In this document: piece by piece, positions 25,310 through 34,374 of the stretch | Layout: every line of letters begins with the position of its first letter | How positions within the stretch are numbered: position 1 is the first letter of the stretch | Assembly (NCBI GenBank): GCA_026710155.1 | Contig: JAPORQ010000038.1 | Coordinates: forward strand, 1 to 48,567 | Source of the DNA: Paracoccaceae bacterium | GTDB taxonomy: Bacteria; Pseudomonadota; Alphaproteobacteria; Rhodobacterales; Rhodobacteraceae | Length of the DNA: 48,567 nucleotides | Reading direction: 5' to 3' | The notes under the pieces: generated by a model | Told to the model about the DNA's origin: nothing | What the model saw: the letters and a program-made list of their open reading frames with translations, nothing else | Databases searched by the model: none | Position numbers and translations under genes: made by a program

Positions 25310-26023
25310 ATCGTTGATTTACTCGAGGAATAATATCAGGGAAAGTAACTTTTCCCTATAAAATCGGCTCTTCGTCCAAAATGGTGGGTAATTCACCTGT
25401 TGAATTCCTCGGGATATAAATCCTGCCCCAAAAAATTCTATCATACCAGTGGTTTCTTGCCATTATGGACAATTTGTATTCGTACCTCCTTCGGGACAAA
25501 CTTATGGTTACCAACCTGTAAGAGCCCGTTCCAAAAGTCGAAAAATGTAGCAAATTCAATACATTTTCAGACAAAAACCATTTTCGGTTCCAAATCAGTT
25601 ATGAATTTCAGGTCAAACAGCATCATTCTTATTGTTTTTGTGACTTATGATTCAAGCTCTAAGGACACAATGGTTTCAACTTTTTCTTGAAAAGTGTCGG
25701 CCTCCATTCCATAAACTTCTTGTAGTCATTATTCCTTTCCCAGTTGTTAAGATAGTTTAGGCAAAAAATGATTGCTCTTGATACAAATATTTTGAACAAA
25801 GCAGTGAAAAACCTGCCATTTTCTGCTCCAAATCAGTTTTGTGAACAATGGATTCATAAAAAAGACAAATGATATCACCGAAACAATTTCAAAAGCGATA
25901 GCCCTGCAAGATCCCTTTGTATTTTACAAGATATACAAAATTTGTATAAAATTTATTGGAAAAATTATACTTTTAGTAATCAACCATCTTTCCCCTTTAC
26001 CTTTAAATAACTGTGGTATCAAT
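25310..26023. other. Intergenic, with a 23-bp direct repeat
   Basis: No gene is supported between the DUF2125 start and the methyltransferase. The sequence ccattttcggttccaaatca at 25578, followed by gtt, recurs at 25816 with two mismatches in 23 (ccattttctgctccaaatca), 238 bases apart. The frame of the methyltransferase extends upstream to a GTG at 25841, but those 61 codons look unlike the family and are AT-rich, so I exclude them. The repeat could be a controller-binding site, a duplication at an insertion, or chance. Confidence 0.45.
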
Positions 26024-27646
26024 ATGGATAGTTTATTTCCCCTAGATAATACCAATAACATTGAAAGTGACTTGCTCACACTAAATGCCGCTGCCGAATG
26101 GGCATCAGATTACCTTAGGAGAGAGGTGAGTGTTTCTAATATTGCATATTTAACCCAATACGGAAAAATTAATAAGTTTAAACAAGGGACAAATTCTGTA
26201 GTCAGTAGAAAGGAACTTGAAGCCTATTACAAGAAGTACACAAATGATCTAGAAAAAAAATGGTCTACTGAAAATTGTGAAGATATTCATTGGCAATTGG
26301 CATTTGATTTATATAGAGAGAAAGATACTACAAAACATGTCCATAGGCTACATCCTTATAAAGGCAAATTCATACCACAATTAGTTGAATATTTTTTAGA
26401 TCAACATACTGATGAATTGAAACGGGAAGTTTACTTTAACCCCGGGAATTTGGTTATTGACCCCTTTTGTGGTAGTGGAACGACACTGGTTCAAGCAAAT
26501 GAATTAGATATTGATGCAATAGGAATTGACATATCGCCATTTAATACACAAATTTCAAATATCAAAATAACCCCTCTGTCAATAGAAAATTTAAAACTTC
26601 ACGCTGAACATCTTGGTTGCAAATTACATGAATATGCTTCACGAAAATCCACAAAATCATTTGATGCCGAACTAAGGGATAGATTGAGTGAATTCAATAA
26701 GGAAGCATTTCCTTCACCTGAATATAAACGTTCTGTTCAAAAGAGGAAAATCAACGAAGAATCTTATTCCAAAGAAAAATTAAATGAGTTCTTATGTATA
26801 TTTTACGAACTGAAGTCAAAATATGATATTTCTATAAAACAACAAACTAACAAGAACTTTTTGGATACATGGTATGTAAAACCAGTAAGGGACGAAATTG
26901 ACTACCTAAATTCAAAAATCAAGTCAGTTAAAGATGATTCAATTAAACAGTTTTTGGAAATAATATTTACACGTACTGTTCGAACTTGTAGAGCCACAAC
27001 ACACACTGATTTAGGAACCCTAAAAACACCTACTATTGAACCCTATTATTGCAAAAAGCATTACAAGATTTGTAAACCTCTATTTACGATTCAAGATTGG
27101 TGGAATCGTTATTGCAAAGATACGATTACAAGATTATCCAATTTCGAATACTTACGTACCCAATCACAGCAAATTTGTCTAGTTGGCGATTCTAGAATTA
27201 TAAATATAGAAGAACGTCTCAGTAAATCACATCCAAAACTTGCATCAAAACTTAAGGTTGGAAAAGCTGATGGAATTTTTAGTTCGCCACCTTATGTTGG
27301 TATGATCGATTATCATGAGCAACATGCTTATGCTTATGAGTTGTTAAGTCATAACCGAAATGATAATTTTGAAATTGGTCCGTTATTTAAAGGACAAGGT
27401 AAAGCTGCTAGGGAATCATATGTTGAAGGGATTTCCCAAGTACTTAATAATTGTAAGAAGTTTCTCAAACCAGATTTTAATATATTTTTGGTTGCAGGAG
27501 ATAAGTATAATCTTTATCCAAGCATTGCCCAAAAGGCTAATTTGGAAATAGCGTTTGTTTACAAACGTCCAGTATTGAACAGAACCGAAAGAAATAAAAA
27601 CGCATACTCTGAATCCATATTTCACTTAAAAACTAAAGGAAATTAA
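26024..27646 (+). CDS. DNA amino-methyltransferase of a type II system
   Basis: A 540-residue methyltransferase. The N-terminus (residues about 15-65, LLTLNAAAEWASDYLRREVS) looks like a helix-turn-helix DNA-binding module. RLHPYKGKFIPQLVEYFL leads to motif I DPFCGSGTT (about 146-154), and the catalytic motif IV is SSPPY (about 418-422). About 270 residues separate I and IV, so the target-recognition region sits between them, as in alpha-type amino-methyltransferases. It would protect host DNA from the nuclease encoded four bases downstream. I used ATG 26024 because upstream codons do not resemble the family; a GTG at 25841 is possible. The AT-rich composition differs from flanking genes and suggests acquisition. 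Confidence 0.85.
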   Translation: MDSLFPLDNTNNIESDLLTLNAAAEWASDYLRREVSVSNIAYLTQYGKINKFKQGTNSVVSRKELEAYYKKYTNDLEKKWSTENCEDIHWQLAFDLYREKDTTKHVHRLHPYKGKFIPQLVEYFLDQHTDELKREVYFNPGNLVIDPFCGSGTTLVQANELDIDAIGIDISPFNTQISNIKITPLSIENLKLHAEHLGCKLHEYASRKSTKSFDAELRDRLSEFNKEAFPSPEYKRSVQKRKINEESYSKEKLNEFLCIFYELKSKYDISIKQQTNKNFLDTWYVKPVRDEIDYLNSKIKSVKDDSIKQFLEIIFTRTVRTCRATTHTDLGTLKTPTIEPYYCKKHYKICKPLFTIQDWWNRYCKDTITRLSNFEYLRTQSQQICLVGDSRIINIEERLSKSHPKLASKLKVGKADGIFSSPPYVGMIDYHEQHAYAYELLSHNRNDNFEIGPLFKGQGKAARESYVEGISQVLNNCKKFLKPDFNIFLVAGDKYNLYPSIAQKANLEIAFVYKRPVLNRTERNKNAYSESIFHLKTKGN

Positions 27647-27650
27647 GGCA

Positions 27651-28457
27651 ATGAGTCTTGATAATAACCAAAAAAGTAAAATTGAAAAAATAATTTCAGA
27701 TGCTTTAAGAAAAAAATTAGTTGGATATAAACCTGAAACTAACCACAAACCTTTTCATACTAGATTGTTAAGTAAAGATTGGATGGCAAAGTATTCGTTT
27801 GTCCAATCACTAAATACGACACTTGGAGTCTCCATTTATGAACAAGTCGGAGAGATAATTGCAAGCAAAGAGTTTGTATATGTTGAAAAACAATACAAAG
27901 TTGGTGGAATTATGTATTCCAAAGCACAAGAAACAATAAATGATATAATGAATGAATTGTCTAAAAACGAAGATACAGGCTCTGATAAACTAAGCGAAAC
28001 CAGCAGAATAAATAAAGTTTGTCAAACAGGAGCAGAAGTATCGCTCAAACCAGTAAAAGCCGACCTTTATCTGAAAGACAAACATGACAGAATATTCTTG
28101 ATAGATATAAAAACAGTCAAGCCAAATAAAGGAGATTTCCAAAAGATGAAGAGAACTCTTTTAGATTGGCTTGCAATTGAATTGGCAAAATCACCCAATT
28201 CCGATATTCATACAATGATTGCAATACCATATAATCCCTATTTTCCAAAGGATTATAAACGCTGGACAGTAGAAAATATGTTTGATTATGAACACGAATT
28301 AAAAGTAGGTGAGGACTTTTGGAATTTTCTTGGAGGGCCAGATACATATTATCAACTATTAAAATGTTTTGAAGACATTGGTCTAGAATTTAGGGAAAGA
28401 TTGGAGGAGCATATTGAGATGCTCGGAGGGGATTATCAATATTGGACTAATTCATAA
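27651..28457 (+). CDS. TdeIII-family type II restriction endonuclease
   Basis: A 268-residue nuclease that matches the TdeIII family by memory: KPFHTRLLSKDWMAKYSFVQ, SLNTTLGVSIYEQVGEIIAS, and a PD-(D/E)xK core in VKADLYLKD...FLIDIKTVKP (about residues 137-156), then IPYNPYFPKDYKRWTVENM. I recall TdeIII cutting GGNCC; whether this enzyme shares that site is unproven. It begins four bases after the methyltransferase with aagg upstream, a tight M-R operon in which protection is translated first. No controller or vsr gene was found. As with its partner, base composition is AT-rich. It appears intact. Confidence 0.85.
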   Translation: MSLDNNQKSKIEKIISDALRKKLVGYKPETNHKPFHTRLLSKDWMAKYSFVQSLNTTLGVSIYEQVGEIIASKEFVYVEKQYKVGGIMYSKAQETINDIMNELSKNEDTGSDKLSETSRINKVCQTGAEVSLKPVKADLYLKDKHDRIFLIDIKTVKPNKGDFQKMKRTLLDWLAIELAKSPNSDIHTMIAIPYNPYFPKDYKRWTVENMFDYEHELKVGEDFWNFLGGPDTYYQLLKCFEDIGLEFRERLEEHIEMLGGDYQYWTNS

Positions 28458-28756
28458 ATGATTCATCCAAATCCTTTCAAGTAAGCGATGATGATGAATC
28501 GACCTTTGTTAATTGAAAATGGTTGATAGTTGGAACTAATTTTAATCGGTTTCGCAATAGACGGGATAGTTTTGGCTTAGGAAGAATAAAAAAGTTAAAA
28601 TTGATATGGAAACAGTGGGAGAAATTAGTTCCTTTTCAGGGGCATCGACCTCATGAACAGGGTGTTTCAGTAAAAAAAATGTCTGAAGTTAAGAAACAAA
28701 AACATTTCAAAGTGATAAACCTACCATAATCAGTATTCACTGCTCTATTGTTGGTT
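28458..28756. other. Gap between restriction gene and chaC
   Basis: About 300 bases without a gene that I can support. A 68-codon open frame (28523-28729) has no start context and no recognisable family. The AT-rich character of the island fades across this stretch. Confidence 0.4.
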
Positions 28757-29326
28757 ATGAACGATAAAATATGGGATAAATTCAAGGAAGATAATGCAGA
28801 TCTCTGGGTTTTTGCATATGGTTCCCTGCTTTGGAACCCTGGATTTGAAATAGTTGAAAGTATTCCCTCGGTTTTGTATGGTTATCAAAGATCATTTTGC
28901 ATGTGGTCCGTACACTACCGTGGTACACCGGAAAATCCCGGTTTGGTATTGGCACTCGAAAAACGCAAGGGACAGAATTGCCAGGGAATGGCATTAAGAT
29001 GTAAACGGGAAGATAAGCGGAAAGTCCTGTTGTATCTGCATGCAAGGGAATTGATATCCTATGCCTATATTGAATGTACGGATAAAATCAATATGAGTGA
29101 TGGCAGAACCCCTACTGCACTGCTATATGTTGTCAACACTGACCATTCGCAATATACTGGGAACCTGTCCCTTGAACGGCAAGCTCGTATAATCTCTAGT
29201 GCCAGAGGGGATGTTGGGCCGAATTGTGATTACCTCAGCAAAACTGTCGATAGATTGAACCAGTTGGGAATTGCAGATGCCAACCTGGAGAAACTGAATA
29301 AACTGGTTAGGGAGCGTCTTGATTAG
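28757..29326 (+). CDS. ChaC-type gamma-glutamylcyclotransferase
   Basis: A 189-residue ChaC-like protein: WVFAYGSLLWNPGF, YGYQRSFCMWSVHYRGTPENP, GLVLALEKRKGQNCQGMALR and CDYLSKTVDRLNQLGI. ChaC enzymes break glutathione into 5-oxoproline and Cys-Gly. The YGSL substrate loop is present, and I expect a catalytic glutamate in the central strand (AYIECTDKI). An earlier TTG at 28748 exists; ATG 28757 is preferred, although no strong ribosome-binding site is visible. Its stop overlaps the convergent nfeD-like gene by 20 bases. In relatives it sits next to DUF2125/tyrA, so the restriction island probably separated them. Confidence 0.9.
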   Translation: MNDKIWDKFKEDNADLWVFAYGSLLWNPGFEIVESIPSVLYGYQRSFCMWSVHYRGTPENPGLVLALEKRKGQNCQGMALRCKREDKRKVLLYLHARELISYAYIECTDKINMSDGRTPTALLYVVNTDHSQYTGNLSLERQARIISSARGDVGPNCDYLSKTVDRLNQLGIADANLEKLNKLVRERLD

Positions 29327-29789
29327 CAAAGGGCTGTACTATCAATAAAGAATCGGTAGAATCTACAACCTTGACTTTCTTTATGGATTTATCATCAACA
29401 GAAACACCTTCCTGCAAACGAAAATGCCAACGAACTCCACCAAAAACACCGATTCCTCCGTTTTCATCCAAAGAAATAACAGTTCCTATTTCGCCAATAT
29501 TTCGTCTAGTAGGATCGTTGAGAATTGATCGGTTCCTTCCACCAGAAATCTTTTCAAATTTTGGTAGCAGGTATCGCCCAGCAAGCGCCACAACCACGGT
29601 AAGAATCAGAAACAGCAATATCTGGGTGATAAAATCCAGATGCGTCATGAACATAGCAATACCTACCAAAAAGGCGGCAAGGGCCGGCCAAATGAAAATG
29701 GTGGTGGTTACTAGTAATTCAACAATTCCCAGTAGAAATCCAACGGAAATCCATACCCAGGGAGACAATTCCGTCAACAGTTCAGGCAT
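29307..29789 (-). CDS. NfeD-like membrane protein
   Basis: A 160-residue protein with N-terminal membrane segments (WVWISVGFLLGIVELLVTTT, LDFITQILLFLILTVVVALAG) and a soluble C-terminal OB-fold-like domain (IGEIGTVISLDENGGIGVF, VRWHFRLQEG). NfeD proteins pair with stomatin/SPFH proteins, which gather them in membrane microdomains; here the SPFH gene ends 17 bases upstream, so both form one operon. aagga lies before the ATG. The protein is the short NfeD form without the serine-protease domain. Confidence 0.9.
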   Translation of the reverse strand: MPELLTELSPWVWISVGFLLGIVELLVTTTIFIWPALAAFLVGIAMFMTHLDFITQILLFLILTVVVALAGRYLLPKFEKISGGRNRSILNDPTRRNIGEIGTVISLDENGGIGVFGGVRWHFRLQEGVSVDDKSIKKVKVVDSTDSLLIVQPFANQDAP

Positions 29790-29806
29790 GTTTCTTCCTT
29801 TCGAGA

Positions 29807-30748
29807 TCAGGCATCATCAGGTTTTTTTGTATCTCCCTTGACCAAGTCGACGATACCGGCAATAGAACCAAGCAGATTACTTGCTTCAAGCGGCATCATG
29901 ATGGTTTTCGAGTTTGGTGATGAAGCGACTGATTCCAGGGCCTGGGTGTATTTCTGGGCAACAAAATAGTTCACTGCCTGAATATCACCATCGGCAATGG
30001 CCTTTGAAACCATTTCAGTTGCCTTGGCTTCAGCTTCGGCAGCTCTTTCACGTGCTTCGGCATCCAGAAAGGCTGCCTCCTTCCGACCTTCGGCTTCCCT
30101 GATCTGTGCCTCTCTCAGACCCTCAGCCCGTAAAATGGCGGATTGTTTTTCTCCTTCTGCTTGAAGTACTTCGGCACGTTTATCCCTCTCCGCCTTCATT
30201 TGTCGGGCCATAGCTTCCGATATATTGGGAGGAGGGGTCAGGTCCTTGATTTCTATTCTGGTCACCTTGACTCCCCAGGGTTTGACAACTTCATCGATAA
30301 CCATCAGCAACCGGTTGTTTATCTGGTCACGGTTCGAAAGAGATTCGTCTAAATCCATTGACCCTATTACTGATCTGATATTGGTTTGGATCAGGTTTTC
30401 CAGGGAATTGACCAGATTCCTTACTTCATAGGAGGCCCTTTCAGCAACAATGACCTGATAGAAGGCAATGGCATCTGCCGAAATCGTGGCATTGTCACGA
30501 GTAATGACTTCCTGGGCGCCAACATTCAGGACATTTTCCATCATGTTGACTTTATTTCCAACACGCTCGATTAATGGTACTATGAGTCTTAGGCCGGGTT
30601 GTTGAGTTCTGGCAAATCGGCCAAATCGTTCGATTGTCCAGTTTTCCCCTTGTGGTATTGACTTTACCATCATAAAGAAGAAAATCAGAAGGAACAGTCC
30701 AATTACTATTACTAATCCAATATACCCCTGAAACAAAACAGCATCCAT
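29807..30748 (-). CDS. qmcA: QmcA-type stomatin/SPFH protein
   Basis: A 313-residue protein with an N-terminal membrane helix (about residues 8-28, GLVIVIGLFLLIFFFMMV), a band 7/SPFH domain (IPQGENWTIERFGRFARTQQ, RDNATISADAIAFYQV) and a long charged coiled-coil (ERDKRAEVLQAEGEKQSAIL, then REAEGRKEAAFLDAEAR) before a hydrophobic end. QmcA-like proteins form membrane rafts or cages and support quality control together with NfeD and FtsH-type factors. It is followed by nfeD in an operon. A weak agagg precedes the ATG. It diverges from the MotA-like gene over a shared 116-base control region. Confidence 0.92.
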   Translation of the reverse strand: MDAVLFQGYIGLVIVIGLFLLIFFFMMVKSIPQGENWTIERFGRFARTQQPGLRLIVPLIERVGNKVNMMENVLNVGAQEVITRDNATISADAIAFYQVIVAERASYEVRNLVNSLENLIQTNIRSVIGSMDLDESLSNRDQINNRLLMVIDEVVKPWGVKVTRIEIKDLTPPPNISEAMARQMKAERDKRAEVLQAEGEKQSAILRAEGLREAQIREAEGRKEAAFLDAEARERAAEAEAKATEMVSKAIADGDIQAVNYFVAQKYTQALESVASSPNSKTIMMPLEASNLLGSIAGIVDLVKGDTKKPDDA

Positions 30749-30864
30749 GACAACCTCTTTAAAGTTATTTTATTCATGGATTATATAATTAAAGGGTTTC
30801 AGAAAGTAAGTGTTATTATTAGTTTGTTTTTGATTGCTTGCCGTCTTGAAAGGTATCTAAAAGT

Positions 30865-32082
30865 ATGAAAATATTCAACTTTCCATTTGGGTCTCGGGAA
30901 TCATCTGGTGACATAGGTTCACAAGATAACACCCAAGGGGGAGAATTTTATACATATTTCGAGCAACCATTCACCCAGATGGTATCCATGTTGTTGGTGT
31001 TGTTGGCGGTGATATGCGGTGTTTACATATTTTGGGAAAACATCACGGAATTTTTCTATCAATCCAAATATTCAGGTTACATTCTGGGACTGATCATTTT
31101 CGTCTTCCTTTGGGGAGTGGTAACAAGTTTCTCACAGATTTTTCTCATTTTCAAGTCGGTCGGGTGGATCGGTCTTTTCATAAACTCTAGCGGTACGGAT
31201 AATCTTCCTTCGGCACCAAGCCTATTGGCTCCCCTTTCAAGTTTGTTGGGGTCTACTTCCAAGAGGTTGCGTTTAACCACTGTTTCAGCCCAATCACTAC
31301 TTGATACAGTGGCATCGAGAGTCGAAGAACATCGTGAAAGTACCCGCTACATTACCAACCTGCTCATTTATTTGGGGTTGTTGGGAACGTTTATTGGACT
31401 TGCAATTGCCATTCCCCAGATCTCGGAATTTATCCAGAGTCTTGCGGAAGACAGACCAACAAGCAACCTTTTTGAAGTTATAATAGTAGGTTTGGAAGGA
31501 CCCCTTGGAGGTATGGGACTGGCCTTTTCCTCATCACTGATGGGCTTGATTGGTTCCCTGGTGGTTGGGTTGCTGGATTTGTTTGTCAGCAACAGCCAGA
31601 ACAGGTTTTATCGAACCCTGGAGGATTGGGTTTCAAAAATCACCAAAATTGGTGTCAGCCAACCGGGAGTGGAAATTCAGGATGAGGCTTACTCCACAAC
31701 ACCCTATTCACAGGAAATCTCGGATTTGCTTGTGGAAATGAGGAATTTGTTCATCATTTCCGAGCAGAACAAGTCTGAAACAATGGAAGCGGTCAGAGAC
31801 ATGAATCTGATGTTCTCCAGAATAATGGAATATACCGAGGCCAGCACCCAGGATCTTGAGTCAAGGGAACAACAAAGCCAAAATATGACCAATTCCCTCT
31901 ACCAAATTGTGGAAAATCAAGCCCAGCTATCCGAAACACTGGAAAAAATTGCCTTGGGTATCGGGGATTCGGAAACTCGATTGTTGCTAAGGAGCATCGA
32001 ACTTCAACTGCTTAGGATACTCGAGGACAATGCCAATGCCAAAGGTGAGATCATCCGGCAATTGGGTTCAATTTCAAACTGA
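30865..32082 (+). CDS. MotA/TolQ/ExbB-like proton channel protein with coiled-coil tail
   Basis: A 405-residue membrane protein. TM segments are seen near residues 35-53, 70-96, 165-185 and 205-240 (LLIYLGLLGTFIGLAIAIPQ, GPLGGMGLAFSSSLMGLIGS), the latter carrying the glycine-rich MotA/TolQ pattern that lines a proton path. The C-terminal 120 residues are charged and coiled-coil. In alphaproteobacteria such proteins are commonly encoded beside a MotB-like peptidoglycan-binding partner and may energise an envelope process; none is adjacent here. The likely partner is the 884-residue protein at 43560. aaagg lies 12 bases before the ATG, which is distant. A hairpin directly follows the stop. Confidence 0.85.
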   Translation: MKIFNFPFGSRESSGDIGSQDNTQGGEFYTYFEQPFTQMVSMLLVLLAVICGVYIFWENITEFFYQSKYSGYILGLIIFVFLWGVVTSFSQIFLIFKSVGWIGLFINSSGTDNLPSAPSLLAPLSSLLGSTSKRLRLTTVSAQSLLDTVASRVEEHRESTRYITNLLIYLGLLGTFIGLAIAIPQISEFIQSLAEDRPTSNLFEVIIVGLEGPLGGMGLAFSSSLMGLIGSLVVGLLDLFVSNSQNRFYRTLEDWVSKITKIGVSQPGVEIQDEAYSTTPYSQEISDLLVEMRNLFIISEQNKSETMEAVRDMNLMFSRIMEYTEASTQDLESREQQSQNMTNSLYQIVENQAQLSETLEKIALGIGDSETRLLLRSIELQLLRILEDNANAKGEIIRQLGSISN

Positions 32083-32103
32083 CCGGAAAACTGAATCCGG
32101 TCA
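32080..32103. terminator. Possible bidirectional terminator
   Basis: TGACCGG and CCGGTCA are perfectly inverted with a ten-base loop, filling precisely the space between the stop codons of the convergent MotA-like gene and P-loop kinase gene. The T runs on either side are short (cattaa / gtttg), so efficiency is uncertain. Confidence 0.5.
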
Positions 32104-32763
32104 TTAATCATCCTGAGATTGTATCAGGAAGTAATCAACCAACCGGCTGTGCTCCATTACGAAATCTCCATTCGGCAGGTCATTTTCATGAAGCTTGAAA
32201 CGGATGGATTCCTCATCCAACCCATAGTATTCCCATCTTTTCCTTAGCCTATCCTTGAGCACATTTATGGGTGTTTTGATAAGAATTCGCAGGTCAAAAT
32301 ATTTGTTGAGTGAATCCCAGGGAGAAATGTCGCATAGAATATAATTTCCTTCGACAATCAATAAATTTGTATCTTTGGAAATAATACTGGCACCAGCCCG
32401 GGCTATTTCCAGGGACCGATCAAAGAACGGTACAGCAACATCTTCGGCTGGAAAGCCATTCAATCTCTTCAGAGTATTTTCCATACCTTTTACATCAAAG
32501 GTATTTGGAGCTCCTTTCCATTTCAGCAGGTTCATTTTGGTCAGGAGAATATTATCAAAGTGGAACCCGTCCAGATAGAGGGCCTGCGCCTTGAATTGTG
32601 AGTTTTCATTAATTTCCTTGACCAACCAGTCGGTCAAGGTGGTTTTGCCTGCTCCTGGAGGAGCTGCGATTGCGACCATGTTTCGTTTGTCAGTGTGCAG
32701 GTTACCGAGCTTTCCCAAGAGCTGTTCCTGAGTAATTTCATTTATGGTTGATTTATCAGACAT
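32104..32763 (-). CDS. P-loop nucleoside/sugar kinase-like protein
   Basis: A 219-residue kinase of the uridine kinase/pantothenate kinase superfamily. Walker A is APPGAGKTTL; ALYLDGFHFDN carries the acidic residue expected at the substrate site, and LLIVEGNYILCD is the Walker B strand. RLRKRWEYYGLDEE is the lid. Homologues in alphaproteobacteria are annotated as nucleoside/nucleotide kinase-like proteins, sometimes beside sugar transporters; the substrate is not deducible here. Upstream lies a 470-base non-coding stretch. The gene is convergent to the MotA-like gene. Confidence 0.8.
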   Translation of the reverse strand: MSDKSTINEITQEQLLGKLGNLHTDKRNMVAIAAPPGAGKTTLTDWLVKEINENSQFKAQALYLDGFHFDNILLTKMNLLKWKGAPNTFDVKGMENTLKRLNGFPAEDVAVPFFDRSLEIARAGASIISKDTNLLIVEGNYILCDISPWDSLNKYFDLRILIKTPINVLKDRLRKRWEYYGLDEESIRFKLHENDLPNGDFVMEHSRLVDYFLIQSQDD

Positions 32764-33233
32764 GGTATGAACAGAAGGAGTATAGTTTAATATGTATTTT
32801 CAGGCCTCGTTAAGAAACTAAGGCAGCCCGGTGCCCATTTCTTTTGCCAGTGATTAGTCATCTTGACTCAAATCCAAAATTTGAAACTCCTGTTATGTTA
32901 CTGTTTTTGAATATTTTTACCCTTTTTGAATAGCTTAATGGAAAAACAGAAAATAAATCAGTCAAAATGTTCATAGAAAAGTTACATTTTAAATCGGCTG
33001 CGTTGTTTATATTTGAGGGTTTTCCATCACCAAAGTCAATATGATCCGCTTCCGTTCGGTGGGTTTATCCGGTATTGCACTATCATAAACGGGAGTAAAT
33101 CATGTTAAGGGGAAAGAATGTTGTTGTCCTCCACAAATTGAGGCAAAAGGGTCTGTCTATTAGGGAGAATCCCTACCGGGCCGGGTAAACCTGCAGGTTT
33201 TCGACTTTGAATGGTGAGGGATAAAAAAACTTC
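32764..33233. other. Non-coding stretch before the NYN leader
   Basis: I found no gene. The stretch is AT-rich with scattered short open frames that lack start context and conservation. It separates the kinase from the NYN gene and should contain the kinase promoter, but no box stands out. Confidence 0.4.
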
Positions 33234-33261
33234 TTGAAACAAATTGAAAATACTGTATATT
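33234..33261 (+). promoter_or_regulatory. Promoter of the NYN gene
   Basis: TTGAAA at 33234-33239, a 16-base spacer and TATATT at 33256-33261 give near-consensus boxes. Transcription would begin near 33268, directly before two hairpins, leaving a leader of about 68 bases. Confidence 0.6.
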
Positions 33262-33270
33262 GGTAACAGC

Positions 33271-33323
33271 CACCCCTAAGGCGTTGTCTCTAGGGTGCGG
33301 GGCATTAGGCCCCGCTTTTTTTT
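33271..33323 (+). terminator. Double-hairpin leader ending in an intrinsic terminator (attenuator)
   Basis: The first stem joins CACCC..TA (33271) to TAGGGTG (33291-33297). The second, GCGGGGC-atta-GGCCCCGC (33297-33315), is a perfect terminator stem with eight T residues after it (33316-33323). It lies after the promoter and before the NYN start, so transcripts would end in the leader unless readthrough occurs. The first stem may compete with, or assist, the terminator. Confidence 0.7.
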
Positions 33324-33335
33324 GAAAGGAAAGCT

Positions 33336-33953
33336 ATGCGAACCCATATATATGTTGATGGTTTCAACTTGTATTATGGGGCCTTGAGATAAACACCATA
33401 CAAATGGCTGAATCTTTCTGCATTGTTTCGCAACATGCTTAACCTACATCACACAGACCTGAAAATAAAATACTTTACGGCCAGAGTTGAAAGCCGTGAA
33501 AACGATCCGGGTAAACCGCAACGACAAGACTTTTATCTCCTTGCCTTGCGGGCCCATTGCCAAGACATTGAAATAATCGAGGGAAAATTCAGGACAAGGA
33601 GATCCAGCCTACCTTTGGTTGAACCGCCACACAGGAAGGTCAGGGTATTGAGGACCGAAGAAAAGGGTTCTGATGTCAATCTTGCCGTCCACTTGTTGAA
33701 CGATGCTTGGCGGGATAAATATGACTGTGCCGTAGTGGTCTCGAATGACAGTGACCTGGCCACTGCCCTGAGACTAGTAAGGGAACAGAGGGAAAAATGT
33801 CTGGGTCTCATGACACCTGGCAACAGGCATCCTTCCCAAGACTTGACAGAGTATGCAAATTTTCACCGGAATATCCGCAGGAATCTATTGGAATGCAGCC
33901 AACTCCCCGACCTGATTCCAGGTACCAATATCAGTAAACCTGAGGAATGGTAA
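33336..33953 (+). pseudogene. NYN-domain (LabA/PIN-like) protein with a premature stop
   Basis: The frame reads MRTHIYVDGFNLYYGALR, then TAA at 33390-33392, then TPYKWLNLSALFRNM and onward to 33953 without a frame change. The remainder, about 185 codons, is well kept: KYFTARVESRENDPGKPQRQ, RTEEKGSDVNLAVHLLNDA, VVSNDSDLATALRLV and LPDLIPGTNISKPEEW. NYN domains are PIN-like, metal-dependent RNases whose acidic residues (Asp in YVDGFN, GSDVNL, SNDSD) are all present. A ribosome-binding site (aaagga) precedes the ATG. An internal start (ATG at about 33435) would lose the first catalytic aspartate. Only one nonsense change separates this from an intact gene. Confidence 0.85.
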
Positions 33954-34095
33954 GTAAAGGGAAATGACAAACCATGTTCACGGGATAATATAAATTCAAG
34001 CTTTTTTCACCGCTGTTTTGGAAAATTGAATGATAAATGATGTGCCATAAAGATGAAAATATAAAATTATTGGGACAGATGAATATCCGACAAAA

Positions 34096-34374
34096 TTGAA
34101 ATCAGAAACAGATTGGGATATCTATATTGACTTCAGATCAAGCTTAAAGTTACAAGTAAAGCGTTTACTTGAAAACGTAAAAGATTACGGAGTCCCGGAA
34201 ATGTTTTTTGCTCCCAATGATGATCCAAGAGAAAGATACACGGAATTCCAATCACTCTATACAAAAACAAAGCCAAGACACAATGATGGTAGAATTTATG
34301 TTCTGAATAGTTCCGTATGTTTCAGGTTTCAGGTAATTTTAATACCGATAGTAAAGCATAAAGAAAATGAGTGA
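34096..34374 (+). CDS. Uncertain small ORF before purH
   Basis: A 92-codon frame starting at TTG, overlapping the purH start by eight bases. It contains [20 protein letters not shown] and [21 protein letters not shown] do not recognise it. It lacks a ribosome-binding site and could be a remnant; its composition is somewhat AT-rich. It is listed because no other gene occupies the 413 bases between the NYN gene and purH. Confidence 0.25.
   Translation: MKSETDWDIYIDFRSSLKLQVKRLLENVKDYGVPEMFFAPNDDPRERYTEFQSLYTKTKPRHNDGRIYVLNSSVCFRFQVILIPIVKHKENE

Noticed and set aside
25841-26023. Extended N-terminus of the methyltransferase
   Set aside because: The GTG-started 61 codons are hydrophobic and AT-rich, resemble nothing in the family, and overlap the direct repeat. 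I started the gene at ATG 26024.
28523-28729. Small open frame before chaC
   Set aside because: It has no ribosome-binding site, no recognisable domain and is basic in an unstructured way. I treated it as intergenic.
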